Below are positions 38,901 through 53,565 of a stretch of 64,000 nt of DNA, in pieces. A model generated the notes under the pieces. The model searched no databases. It had not been told where the DNA came from and saw only the letters and a program-made list of their open reading frames with translations. This DNA is from Rhizoclosmatium globosum. Its lineage: Eukaryota > Chytridiomycota > Chytridiomycetes > Chytridiales > Chytriomycetaceae. The stretch lies in NCBI GenBank assembly GCA_002104985.1, contig MCGO01000027.1, forward strand, positions 186,001 to 250,000, given 5' to 3'. The position numbers and the translations under genes were made by a program. The first letter of the stretch is position 1. Every line of letters begins with the position of its first letter.

Positions 38901-39696
38901 TCATTCCCTCTATTTCCAGCAAAGCGATTTCTGAGGTAGGGACCAGAGGAGCCGGGACCAGAGCTGGGGATTCTGAGATGGTGATCGAGGCTTGTGCAAG
39001 TGGGTTTCGAGTTTGGTCAGATGACACACGTGGCGGTAGGTCACGTGGCAGTTTATCTTTTGAAGAGCGCGGAGGGTCGATGGCAGCAGCAGGAGCAGGG
39101 TCGATGAAGGGATCGTCGAAGGGATCATTGAAGGGATCGTCGTCGTTGGTGGGCACAGGTTCGTCCCAAGCGGCAAAGTCAGCAAAGTCATCGTCCAAGG
39201 CCTTGTTTTCAGCAACGAGAACAGAATCAGAGAGTAACTGGTTCGACTGGTTTGACTGGTTCAGTTGAACGAGCCGCCGTTCAGCCAGGGCCTTTGCCGC
39301 TTCTTCGTCCTTCAAGTTCTTTGCCGCCTCAAATGCGGCGGCCGTGCTTTCGACGGCCCGCATCTTCGAGTTCGAGTTCGAGTTTGAGTTTGAGACAACG
39401 TCGTCTGAGTCGCCAAGACCGTTGATGAGGTCAACGAGTGTTTCAAGGCCCAGTCCCGCCTCAACTGTAACAGCAACCATTCGTGAACCCTCGTTAATCG
39501 ATACTTCTTTGATCCCCGAAACAGAGAACAGCGAGTCCTCAAGCGTGTCGGCCCAGAACTGCGTTAACAAAGAAGCTTAGCTTGCACATCCCCCCCCCAC
39601 CAAACCTCCCACTCAATCAATCAAACAACCAACTGTGACTCTTACCGCATCACTGCTCTCTATCGATACATAGTACGTCGTCTCCGTCATCCCCAT
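35998..39696 (-). CDS. Copper-transporting P1B-type ATPase (CCC2/ATP7-like)
   Basis: Pumps Cu(I) into the secretory pathway. Exon 1 (39646-39696) encodes MGMTETTYYVSIESSDA and splices to 39558. The first N-terminal domain has the HMA fold pattern but no CxxC. Two genuine metal-binding domains follow (GMTCAACVNT and GMTCASCSGT). Membrane helices then lead to VDESLVTGE, the ion-binding CPC in VVACPCALGLATP, the phosphorylation site DKTGTLT, TGDQELTALAIA and MVGDGVNDSASIAQADVG. The last exons supply GYN and MSLSSVSVVVSSLLLR, the TM7/TM8 ligands. The conserved SEHP motif reads SEHA here; the key His is kept. An acidic, Ser-rich linker (about 39000-39400) separates the first domain from the rest. 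Confidence 0.95.
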
Positions 39697-40005
39697 TCCT
39701 TTTTAAAGATTGAATCTTTGCCTTCCTGATTTGATTTCGGAGATGAACTTGCGTTTCAGCTTTGGGTCGGTGCCTGCCAACCAATCAAGTCCGTTTCTTT
39801 GCAAAATTCCCTCACACTGTCAAGGTGATGCAAAAAAAAGTCCACTTGTTTCTTCCTTTCCTTTATTCCAAATTTTAATTTATTATTCGAATTGTCTAAA
39901 CCTATTCTCACTAAAACTCCACCCACTGATCTCACTCGTTACACTTCACTTCTTCATCAAAACGCGTTCAACCATCTTTAAATATCTTGTATTCCATCGC
40001 CATCC
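39697..40005. promoter_or_regulatory. Divergent intergenic region
   Basis: 309 bp between the start codons of the Cu-ATPase and the EF-hand/WD40 gene. AT-rich, with no coding exon seen and no recognisable metal-response element identified by eye. Confidence 0.4.
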
Positions 40006-43000
40006 ATGCTCCCGCAGATTCATAAACAGTCGATCGTGATGATGGGTTCCCCCTCAACAGAAGAAGCACTACGTCAAGCAAGCAGTTCTTCAGCTGATCG
40101 TTCAAATTCAAACGGTCCTGGAATTGCTGGGAATAATTTGAGTACCTTTAGTGCAGGAGGAGGAGGAGGAGGGGTTGGTGGCTCTGTCACACTTGTCGAC
40201 CCTGCAACAGCCACCGCGATTGGTGCATCTTCTCGTGCTTTACCTCAAGTCGTGGATAAAAAGAAGGCGGGTGGAAGAACAGCGAAGTAAGCATTCTCCG
40301 ACTCAAAACTCTGGACTGTGAGTTGGGCTGGAATATGAATATGGAATTAGTATAGAAGAGAAGACGGTATTTTAGGATAAGGGAATCAGAAAAGAATGAA
40401 GTAATATGAGCAAATTCGGATGAACGTTCTCCTGAAAACCCTGACCTCAATCTCACTTACTCTTCTTGCAGTTTCAATAGCGACGTGCAACAATACATGA
40501 ACATTCAACATTTCGAACAACTTATGCAAACATTTCATGCTCACAAAAATGAGGACGGTAGCAGTGGTTTCGACATTGATAAAGTGGGTTGTACTGAATT
40601 CCAATCTCATTACCAACGTTATCGCTGACCATCTCCCTCACTCCCTCACACATTCAAAAATTCATTACAATGTTCAGTTTCGAGAAGTATTTGGGAAAGT
40701 TTTGGGTGGAAACCTCAGTTACGACCAAATGACAATGCTCTTTATGAAGATTGATGCAAATTCGGACGGAACAGTTGATTGGGATGAGTTTTCAACGTAC
40801 ATGATGGCTGGATCTATGGGCGAAACGGAACATTTGGTGAGGCTTCACACAAGAACGTTTAGAGTGTTACAAGGATTGGCTTACTTCCTTTTCAGATCAA
40901 TGTGATTGACGAGAAAATACGGAAAATGATTAATGGGCCTCATAAAGATATGATCAAACGGATCGATTTTGTCCCAAAGGAAAGGAAATACGTGACAGTG
41001 AGGTAAGCCTCTCTCCGCCACTTTGATCACTCAATACATATATCGAAACTAAATACTTACTACTAAAACATACCTCAGTCGAGAAGGAATCGTTGGAATC
41101 TATGGCTTGAACTTGAAACTACAAAAAACTGTGGACACTAAAAAGTTCTTTCCGAACATGAGTTGGGTTGCAGATGCACTGTTCATGCATGACCATGCAA
41201 AGCTCGTGATTATAACAGATGATCGACAGTTGAGAGTTTATTCCTCTTGTGTGCAGTTGCTAAAAATCAGTGATTAGACTATGTATATTCGACATTCTAT
41301 CCATCAAACCTCGCCTTATCGCATGCATTGCTCAACTTGAAAACAATCCGTTATGTCTGGCTTATGCACGTACGATACTATTCAAATTTCCAAAACCAAT
41401 ACTCATTCACTTCCAAACAGCACAATATGACGACAGTGGAGATTTGATTCTGTTCGGCGATGACGGCGGATACGTCAACGTTCTCCAAATAACTCGAAAG
41501 TTTCTCTTTGAAAACGTTTCCGACAACGACAACTTGGAACAACTTACGCCCGCAAAACTACAAAAGAAGGATAGTTTGAAGAAAAATAGCCTATCGTATT
41601 ATAGGGTGATATTCTCTTCCGACTTCACCTCACTTATTATTACTGACATGTTGAATTTCAGCGTAAAATTCACAACGATTGGGTTCTTAAAGTCCATTAT
41701 TACCAAGAAATGAATGGCTTTGTATCGTGCGCCTCGGAAAACACAAAATCACTTGTAATTGGTGACTTGGAACGTAAAACTGTGCGATATATCCATGTTC
41801 CAAAAGGGATCAAGTGTTTTGATGTGTGTCGACGGCCTAGTTTTCTTGTAACCGGAGGACGAGATAAGATTATGTAAGTTTTTCTGAGGCGTTTGTGTTT
41901 ATATTGCTCATAATTGCGATAGTCGATTATGGAATCCTTACGTATTATCCAAACCTGCTGGAAGTTTGCATGGCCATAACACAGCAATCACGAGTCTCAT
42001 TGTGAACCACGAAGAGTCTCAATTGATTAGTTTATCGGAAGACAAGGTACACTGTTTTTTCTTGCTTCGTACCCATGAAACTAAGGGTTCTGATCAAGGT
42101 CATTAAAATCTGGAACATTCGAAACCTCAATTGCATTCAAACACTTATGGATAAAGTACCGCATCGCCCTGAGAACATCATATCGGGCATATTTTTCGAC
42201 TCAACGAATCGCCAGCTATTAACAGGAAGCAATAAATTGGAGACATGGCCCGTGAGTTCCTCGACTTTCACGAAAATCATCAACTTAACCTGACAACTAG
42301 CTATACAAAAACCTGAGACACACAATCGCACGAAGCCACGACGCCGGAATAGTCTCTGCAATGTTCAACGAAAATTTCCATCAAGTCGTAAGTGGATGTC
42401 AGAACGGAACTGTTTCAATCTGGGACTTGGCATCAGGAGACAAAATATTTCAGTTCCATAATGCGCATGGGGTACATGTGTGACGATACTTATCTTCTCA
42501 ACTCACAAACTCCTTTTTTTTCGTCAGAAACTTGAAATCACAGCAATGTGCTTTGATACTAGTGGAAGGCGATTAGTGACTGGAAGTCGTGACGGCATTG
42601 TCAAGGTTTGTGACTTCGTGATCTTCCCTTTCCAGTTATGAGCTCAATCAATTCAACAGATGTGGAACTTCAATAATGGAATGATTCTGCGAAAAATGAT
42701 GAAACCAAATACATTGGAAGCAACTGACGTGATATTCGTGGAAATGGTGAGATTGGTAGAATTTTTTTTAGCTAAGTTAACGATACAATAGGGATCCAAT
42801 CATTACATCATCGCTGTTGGATGGGATAGAAAAATCACAATATTTGTGGACGATCCGGATCACTTTGAAACACACCCAGTGCGTATTTTGAATGGATCAG
42901 GATGGGGTGCACACAAAGGGTAATATAGTTTGATTCTGAGAGGCAATATTAAGCCAACGCTCTCCAGTCATGAGGACGACATTTCATCTGTTGCATTCTG

Positions 43001-44513
43001 TCCACCAAATATGCTTGCAACATCAAGCGTCGATGGAGTTATTGTCGTATGGAACTTGGAGTCAGGTTACATAAAGTTAACGTTGCGAGAGCCGTTTTTG
43101 GATCTCAGGAGTAAAGAAGAAAAGGTCGTAGAGAAGGTAACCCTTTTTTGAGACATCAGATGTTTTGCTAATTGTCATTTTTAGGTTCTATTTCTTCAAA
43201 ATCCGGAAAAGATGACATCACGATGGCACAAAATTCCACTTATATCGTGTCATGCGGATGGTTATTTAAGGTTTTGGGATATCTATGAGGGTTGCATGGT
43301 GTATGAGGTAATGATGACAAGTTTAACTTACCTTGACTGACCCTAAACCAGATGAATTGTCAAATAACGGAAGATGAAGGATTGGGAGCTATGGCCTTAA
43401 ACCCTGATAATACACTACTGATGCTGGGAGGTTCTCGGGGACACATAAGAGTACGTAACCTTCAAAATGCAAAGAAATAGCTAAACCATTGGAAAGATAT
43501 TCGATCTCAAAGCGTTTACTCTCGATAACAACAAGCGAGAAGCGAAAGACTATGAGTGTCAAGTTGTGATGAAAACATTCTGGAGGGCACATATTCAAAG
43601 TATATCAAGGTAAAGGAGCCTTTGACGATAAATACGTTACTCAAACTTTGCAGCGTTAACTATGTGAATGCGCATGATGTCATTTTAACGTCGTCCAAAG
43701 ACGGGACAGTTCGGGTTTGGACTTCCGATGGTGAGCATTGGAAATAGGTTTGCAATACTGATGAAACAATAAGGAACACATATTGGAATCTTTGGACAAG
43801 ATGTACCCTGGATTATTGATGATCCAAGCACATATATGCCTCTTCCTGTTGATGTGAAAAAAGAGAGTGCAGCCGAGAAACAGCATAATCAGTTAATTAC
43901 ATCACATCGAGAGTTGCTGAAGAAAGATGTCATTGAGACATGGAAACGTGAGTCGATTTCTTGATTTTTTTCAAGGTTAAAGGGTACTAACTTTAAATAG
44001 ACGGTATCTCAATTGAGTTGCAAGACGATGACTCAGCCGTTGAGAAAGGTAATTCGTTTTTGTTACTTAACACTTTACTGAATTATGAACAACAGTTGAT
44101 TTAAGTAAGAAAATCAAGGATATGCGGCAAAAGGCTATACAAGTGCACATCATAAAGAAATGGCGAGGTTGGCCCAACACGATTGACACTACTTTCAGTA
44201 CTAAAACCTTCTTAGAACAAGTACAACGAAGAAAAGAAGCAGAACATTGGACAATTGAACCAGAGTTGGTGCGGGTGAAAAATCAGAGAGTAAGCTCACA
44301 GTCCCATTCCAATTCCGACTAATTATTTACAAAAAGCGTTTCTTCACCTTTGATGCCGCATTAAAACCACCTAAAAGCCTACAACGTACCTCATTGAAAG
44401 TGAAACATGATGCAGTCTTCCATATGCTGACTTGTCATAGCTTGGAGGAAATCCCCGCATTCGCCATACCTGGTCCTAAACAAGGAGGAGGAAGAAAGAA
44501 ACCAAACTTATAA
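40006..44513 (+). CDS. EF-hand and WD40-repeat protein (WDR49/WDR64/CFAP337-like)
   Basis: After a Ser/Gly-rich N-terminus (exon 1 ends near 40289) comes NIQHFEQLMQTFHAHKNEDG, then FREVFGKVLGGNLSYDQMTMLFMKI and a canonical Ca-binding loop DANSDGTVDWDE at about 40753-40788. Two seven-bladed WD40 arrays follow, with blades such as GKDIFIRIW-like strands, SRDGIVK, TSSVDGVIVVWNLESG and SSKDGTVRVWTSDG. The C-terminus (from about 43770) contains GIFGQDVPWIIDDPSTYMPL and ends RKKPNL. This domain order is shared by the WDR49/WDR64/EFCAB8 group, found mainly in organisms with motile cilia, which supports a flagellated zoosporic fungus. At least a dozen introns; I did not fix all of them. The exact orthologue is uncertain. 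Confidence 0.8.
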
Positions 44514-44606
44514 ATAAATAAATAGTAAAAAGTTGTTATACTTAATTCCCAGTAAGAGAGAAGAGGGTCTCTTCCCTTCCTCCATTTTCCAAAAACAAAT
44601 CAACAA

Positions 44607-45157
44607 ATGCTTATCAAGGTTAAGGTATGGTCCCTAACACATTATAGACCATTGCTAATGAATCCATTGCCCTCAACGCTATTCCATCAGACACTGACTG
44701 GAAAGGAGGTACGTTGCCGTGGATACCCACCCAATCCAAGCAACACCCCATCTCACCAATTGTTCTCAATAGATCGAAATCGATATCGAGCCAAACGACA
44801 CTGTAACTACATAATGCGATTGCGAATGCATTACAGGGACTGATGCTGTTTGCGCTTTGTGTAGGTTGCCAGAATCAAGGACAGAGTCGAGGAGAAGGAG
44901 GGTATTCCCCCAGCCCAGCAAAGGTTTGTTCTTTTGGTTTACAGCTTCATTCATTGAATGCTGATTGATGTTTGGATAGATTGATTTTCGGTGGACGACA
45001 GATGTGAGCGCAGTTGCCGATGTGTGTTGGCTCTTCTAACTTGACCACAATTACTCTCACGTCAACCCACAGGGCCGACGAGAAGACTGCCACTGATTAT
45101 GCTATTGAAGGAGGATCCGTGTTGCACTTGGTCTTGGCGTTGCGTGGAGGACTTTGA
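44607..45157 (+). CDS. NEDD8: Ubiquitin-like modifier NEDD8/Rub1
   Basis: Six short exons: 44607-44624, 44691-44708 (18 nt), 44773-44802 (30 nt), 44865-44923, 44980-45003 (24 nt) and 45073-45157. Spliced they read [50 protein letters not shown] and [14 protein letters not shown] ... LALRGG followed by a single Leu and the stop. KEIEIDIEP and [12 protein letters not shown] identify NEDD8 rather than ubiquitin. NEDD8 is conjugated to cullins to activate SCF-type ligases; the trailing Leu must be removed by a C-terminal hydrolase. More than half the gene is intron. Confidence 0.95.
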
Positions 45158-45292
45158 GCAGTCAGGCTGGAGGATGATACCAACAATCATTGGATAGTAC
45201 ATGATGTGAATAAAAACGCATTAAAGGTCTCTAAGCGCGACACAGTCTTTTGAAAGGCGTTGCTCCTCCAATCAAAGAATGAACATGCGTGT

Positions 45293-48695
<3,403 letters not shown>

Positions 48696-48732
48696 TACTC
48701 TCGTTCCTCACCCACCACCCACCCAAATCGCT

Positions 48733-49765
48733 ATGGCTTCAACATTCATACGAGCCTCGCAAACCCTGTACGTGCGTAATGTGTGCGAAAAGGCTTCAAA
48801 GAAGGGTGAGTCTTGTTTTACTTGCACATCAGCACCCATCTGACTCAACATTGCCCCTCTGCCATCCATCAATCAGAACTTAAGATCTCGCTGTACCACC
48901 TGTTCTCGCAGCACGGTGCCGTCATTGATGTGGTTGTCATGAAGACGGAGAAGATGCGTGGCCAGGCGTTTGTTGTCTTTAGAGACGTGACTGGTGCAAC
49001 GGCTGCCCTTCGTGCCCTGCAAGGCTTTCCCTTCTTTGAGAGACCGCTCGTGAGTCTTTGTTGCTTCGCTACTCCTGGAAATATGTGTCGTTTGTTAACC
49101 TCTTCCTGCTGGGCTTCTCTTCGACTTGCTTTCTCTCCGCATTGAATAGAAAATCGAATATGCCCAGTCAAAGTCGAATGCAGTTGCGTTATTAGAAGGA
49201 AAGGTGGCACCTAGGAAAGAGAAGACAGGTGCAGCTGTTGCTGCTGGCCCAACGACGAACGGAACTGCGGAGTCTTCAAACAAACGGGCCCGTGAGGATG
49301 ACAATGAAGATGCTCCAAGCAATAAACGTGCAACTATCGTGGAAGAAGATGATGAAGATGATGATGTGGACATGGAGCAAGATGACGATGATGATGGTTG
49401 GTTTGTTGCTCTCACAATCTGCTGTTTATTATGTCTCCCACCCCACTTCCTCTCCTTCTCTGCCCCATTCATGTTCTAATTTCTTGAATTTTATAGAAGA
49501 CGATGTACCACCAGCCAACCCACCTTCCAAAATCCTTTACCTTACATCCCTGCCTTCCCAAATTACTGCCGACGGCCCAGAAGCTCTTACAACCCTCTTC
49601 AAAGATTACAAAGGCTTCAAAGAAGTTCGGTTGGTTCCTGGAAAGCCTGACTTGGCTTTTGTTGAGTATGGAACTGTGGATCAGGCCGTAGAGGCAAGAA
49701 AGAGGCTGGATGGTTTTAGTATTATGCAAGGGAAGGTGTTGAAGATTCAATACTCCAAAGTTTAA
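48733..49765 (+). CDS. U1A/U2B''-type snRNP protein
   Basis: Two RNA-recognition motifs. Exon 1 gives MASTFIRASQTLYVRNVCEKASKK, and after an intron comes LKISLYHLFSQHGAVIDVVV and MRGQAFVVFRDVTGATAAL, where RNP1 is RGQAFVVF. A linker rich in Ala/Lys and then acidic runs (49330-49410) precedes the C-terminal RRM KILYLTSLPSQITADGPEAL ... LAFVEYGTVDQAVEARKRLDGF. This is the SNRPA/SNRPB2 layout (binds U1 or U2 snRNA stem-loop); which of the two cannot be told from sequence alone. The start codon is only 37 bp from the divergent PLK4 start. Confidence 0.92.
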
Positions 49766-49943
49766 TTATTTGGGTACCGGTATTCCCAGGAAAGGGAAGC
49801 ATTCGGGAGATTAAAGGAATATTGTGAATACACTGAAAGCTACATTCGCTTTCAATACGACAGACAGACGTTCAATAGTTGTTTTATTCTGTTTTCGTAT
49901 GCACAGGCGTTTCCCTCAACACATTTCATGCTCTCAGACCCCA

Positions 49944-50306
49944 TCAGTTATCAATGGACAATCTACTTCTGTTCATTCTCTTTGCAGTCTTTGCATTCGT
50001 ACTTGTACGTCCACCATTCGCTGGCAAACCAGCCTTATGTCTCAAACCCTTGAAAGCACCAATCTGTACCAGCTTTCCAATGTTATCCGCAACCTGCTTC
50101 TTGAGCTCAGTTTCAATCGTCATACCGTTAAGGAGCGTTGAAAGCTGAGTGACTTTGTCTTCGGGAAGGTCCTTGAGTCGGCATTGTGGGTGAATGAGGA
50201 GTTGGTTGCAGAGCCGAATTCCGGTTTGACGTCCAACGCCGTGGATGGATGTCAATGCGATGGATACGATCTTGTTGTCGGGGATGTTGACTCCCAAGAA
50301 GAACAT
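49944..50306 (-). CDS. Mitochondrial ribosomal protein uS13m
   Basis: A 120-residue intronless reading frame: MFFLGVNIPDNKIVSIALTS, HGVGRQTGIRLCNQL, then the C-terminal signature GLRHKAGLPANGGRTSTNAK. The bacterial-type GLRHxxGLPVRGQRTxTNA pattern shows the organellar form (Sws2 in yeast). It contacts the 16S-like rRNA head of the small subunit. Convergent with the U1A/U2B'' gene. Confidence 0.95.
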   Translation of the reverse strand: MFFLGVNIPDNKIVSIALTSIHGVGRQTGIRLCNQLLIHPQCRLKDLPEDKVTQLSTLLNGMTIETELKKQVADNIGKLVQIGAFKGLRHKAGLPANGGRTSTNAKTAKRMNRSRLSIDN

Positions 50307-50399
50307 GGTTTGTGTTTTTTGGTGTTGGTTGGGAAAAAACGAAGGAAGAAGAATAGAACTTCTTTCTTCCCAATCTTCTATTTTCCATGCATTTTCTCT

Positions 50400-51552
50400 T
50401 CATTCCATCGGGTTGAATTCAGATATGTCCAGAGACTTGGATTCCCCATACAGTATCAGCTCTGCAAGTGCCAGACCTGTAGAGGGGCCATTCATAATCC
50501 CCCATACCGAATTCGCAGTACCAATGTATAGATTGTCATAAGGAGCGACTCTCCCAATCATGGGTCCTCCATACGATGAAGGCAAAAAACAAGCTTGTTT
50601 CGCCAACACCTCGGCACCATCCAACGTTGAAGGACAAATCTTTTTGGACAAGTCAACAAGATGATTCGTGATATTTTCCAGAGGTTTGACTTGCCCTGGC
50701 AACGCAGGAAGAGGTTCTGTGTACATTCCCCCTCCACCGCACATATACACTGTCCCGTCACTCCGAGGATATACTTCAGGACCCTCCATCTTTCCAACTT
50801 CCGTAAACAGACACTCGGCTGGAATCGGGGCCACTGATTCATCAGGCTTCAACACAATCGAATGGCCACACTGAGAATCAACGCGTCGAATACCAAGCCC
50901 CCATTTTTCACGCGCAATCGTTTCACTCCACGGTCCCAACGCAATCACAACCTCGGAAGCGGTAATGTTCTCACATCCGTTGCCTTCCAACTCGACAGAA
51001 ACCCCGGACACGTTATCTCCCTCGCGCAACAGATCAATCACACGAGCATGCACCAGCCGTGCCCCCGACAGCTCAAACAGCGCTTCGCAAAAGAGGCGCG
51101 GGTGGACTTGAGCTGTATTGTGCGGACTTCCAATAAGCTCCTTTGATTTTGCTGCAGCCGTCCAGTCCTGCTCCTCCTTCGAGACAGTCGAGGCAGTCTT
51201 TGGTTGTTGTTTGGAGAGAGGGATGTGGACTGAATAGGTGCTGACTTCGCGGTAGAGCCATCGGGTGTGGCCGTTGTATTTTGTGGCGAGGTCTTTGTGG
51301 AGTTCAAACGAGTTGCGGGAGAGTTCTGATTGAGGCCAGTCGCGGGCAAAGAAGCCGCCGGCTTTTCCGGATGCGCATGCGGCGATTGTTCCTTCTGAAT
51401 CGACGATTGTGATGGAAAAGGTGGGACCGCCTAGTTGCCGAAGGTAATAGGCAGTGCAGACACCTGTAGTTTTGATAAGAATCTATTTGTCGTCGTCAGA
51501 ATCATACCAGATATTCCGCCTCCCAGGATGAGTATGTGTTTCTGTTTTTCCA
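50400..51552 (-). CDS. FAD-dependent oxidoreductase (DAO fold, Tda3-like)
   Basis: Exon 1 (51508-51552) encodes MEKQKHILILGGGIS and splices to 51463 to complete the dinucleotide-binding GGGISGVCTAYYL. Next are GTIAACASGKAGGFFA, WPQSELSRNSFELH, EVVIALGPWSE and a C-terminal FAD-contact region LYIGTANSVWGIMNGPSTGL. The pattern with KAGGFFA and GVWGIxNGP is typical of the fungal Tda3/FOXRED-like subgroup of D-amino-acid-oxidase-fold proteins. The substrate is not known to me. Length about 370 residues, complete. Confidence 0.85.
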
Positions 51553-51647
51553 TCTCCTTTCCCCGCTAAATACATAAAAAAAAAAAAAAAACAGTCTATT
51601 CCTCAAGACTAACGGAAAGAAATTAAACAGAACTTAAAGCTGGGACT

Positions 51648-53161
51648 CTACAATTCCTTTGGGAAACCATCCTCCTTGAACAAAGAGACCTCTCTTCCGT
51701 TAGAACCAGTACCCAAGATTCTTGGACCATCACCAATGGTAGTGTAAATAATTCTCTTCAAGCCACCCTTCTCTTCAAAGTGCTTGACGCCCTTCAACAC
51801 TTCAGTCTCCAAGTCCTTCTCGGCCTTGACCTTGTCAGCAGGAGCGTGCACAAACTGCTTGGCCATACCGTAGTATTCATCGGAAGCAGCTCCAGCAGCA
51901 ACATTGTGAGGGAAGAAAGCATTGACAAGTCGCAAGACTTCGGCAACATCATCCTTCAAGAGGTACAAGACAGCATTCGGTCCCGCATCAAAAGTGTACG
52001 CAACAGTGTACTTTCTTCCGTTTTCTTTGCTCTTGACTTCATTGTACTTGGTGATCAATGAAATGACACGGTGGGAAACGTGGTTGAGGTAAAAGATGGG
52101 AGGGAAGGTGTCCAAACAGACAGCGTGGAACTGGTTGCTGTCACGCATGGTGATTTCCGCAAACGAGTCAAAGTCGCGAGCTTGGATCGCTTTTTCGATG
52201 GATTGCATGCGCTCTGGGACGACGGCAGAGATACGGTGCTGGAGGAGAGGAGACGTCTCGACGGTGGTTTGCATACCGGCAGTTGAAGGCATTTCCTTTT
52301 GAGTTGCACTGGCAACAAGGATCAAGGCGCACATTTCGGGCCAGTGAGTCTCGGAAGCGACTTGACGAGCAACAGAGTCAGATCCTGTTACCATATTGTT
52401 AGTCAATGTTGTTTCCAACCAACAGAAACGGAGAATGCAGTTTTCATTGAGAAGCTAGAACTAGCTGATAGCAAGACTAGCAGGGTGTCGTATTTCGATT
52501 TTTTGGATTATAGGGGGCATCGTACCATCTGGTTTTGAGCCCATATCCCAAGCAACGAAACCACCAAAGAGGGAGCGACAAGCAGAGCCTGAGCCAAGAC
52601 GAGCCAATGCAGAAACCTGAGGACGAGGCAAGTTAAGCTGAAGGGCAGCGTCGATGGCAACGGCAAGACAGGCAAGACCAGAGGCCGATGAAGCCAAACC
52701 AGCAGCCGTTGGGAAGTTGTTGATGGAGGCCATGTGGAGGGCCTTGTTTGCAAGCGACGGCAGGGACGAGTCCTTTGCCTCCAGATCGGCACTAGTCGGT
52801 TAACGCATTGTCAGTAAAGTGGTTGCTGTCAAAGTGTCACAGTCAAAGTGTCAAGCAAACCAACTCACCGCAGCTTACGCATTGTCGCAACCAAGTTACG
52901 CACGCGGCCCGTGATCTTCTCCTCCTTTCCGTTGAGCCACAGTCGCGCATCCTCGGACTCCGAATCGGCAATCACGCGCACGGAGGTCTTTGACTGGAGC
53001 TGGTCCTGGTCGAGTGTCAGGGACAGCGACGAGTTGGTTGGAAGCATCAGCGCCTCCGATCGCTTGCCCCAGTACTTGATCACAGCGATGTTGACTGGCG
53101 CCGAGGCTGTGGCTTCGGCGGTGTCGGTGCGCGCCTTCTTGGTCTTCTGCTGGACGGTCAT
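51648..53161 (-). CDS. MVD1: Diphosphomevalonate decarboxylase
   Basis: Last step of the mevalonate pathway, giving isopentenyl diphosphate for sterol synthesis. GHMP-kinase fold: [15 protein letters not shown] at the N-terminus, [16 protein letters not shown], the ATP-binding [35 protein letters not shown] with the conserved Ser/Arg, and the catalytic-site segment [14 protein letters not shown] containing the Asp. Exons about 52864-53161, 52525-52795 and 51648-52384. The order of motifs and length (about 400 residues) are normal. Confidence 0.96.
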
Positions 53162-53565
53162 TTGTGTGGCCTTTTTTCACTCAACGTCCGAATCAGGCCA
53201 TTGAAGGAAATGGGAATTGGGAGACAATCCATTTACTTAGTATAGAGTCGAATACATTATTGTAGTCTATCTGTCTATTGTGGTATAAACTATAAGCTCA
53301 TAATCGAATTTAATCTGAGGGGAATCATGCCTCATAAGAAAAGATTTCTTCACTGTTCTATTTGCCAATAATAGATTTCATTATTTATTGAATCTCAGAT
53401 GCCGCTACTCCTCCCAAGGTCACATGCTTTCATTTCGGAGATGGGTCGGGGACAAAAAAGGATGCAAAATGATTCACTCACCCCCATCTGTTTGTCATAC
53501 CAAGTAATCAAAACCAAATCCAAAGATCCCTATTTGATCACAGCAAATTGATTCTTGAAATTGAT
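53162..53565. promoter_or_regulatory. Divergent region, MVD1 / tyrosinase 1
   Basis: 404 bp between outward-facing start codons. AT-rich, with no coding exon seen and no specific element recognised. Confidence 0.4.
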
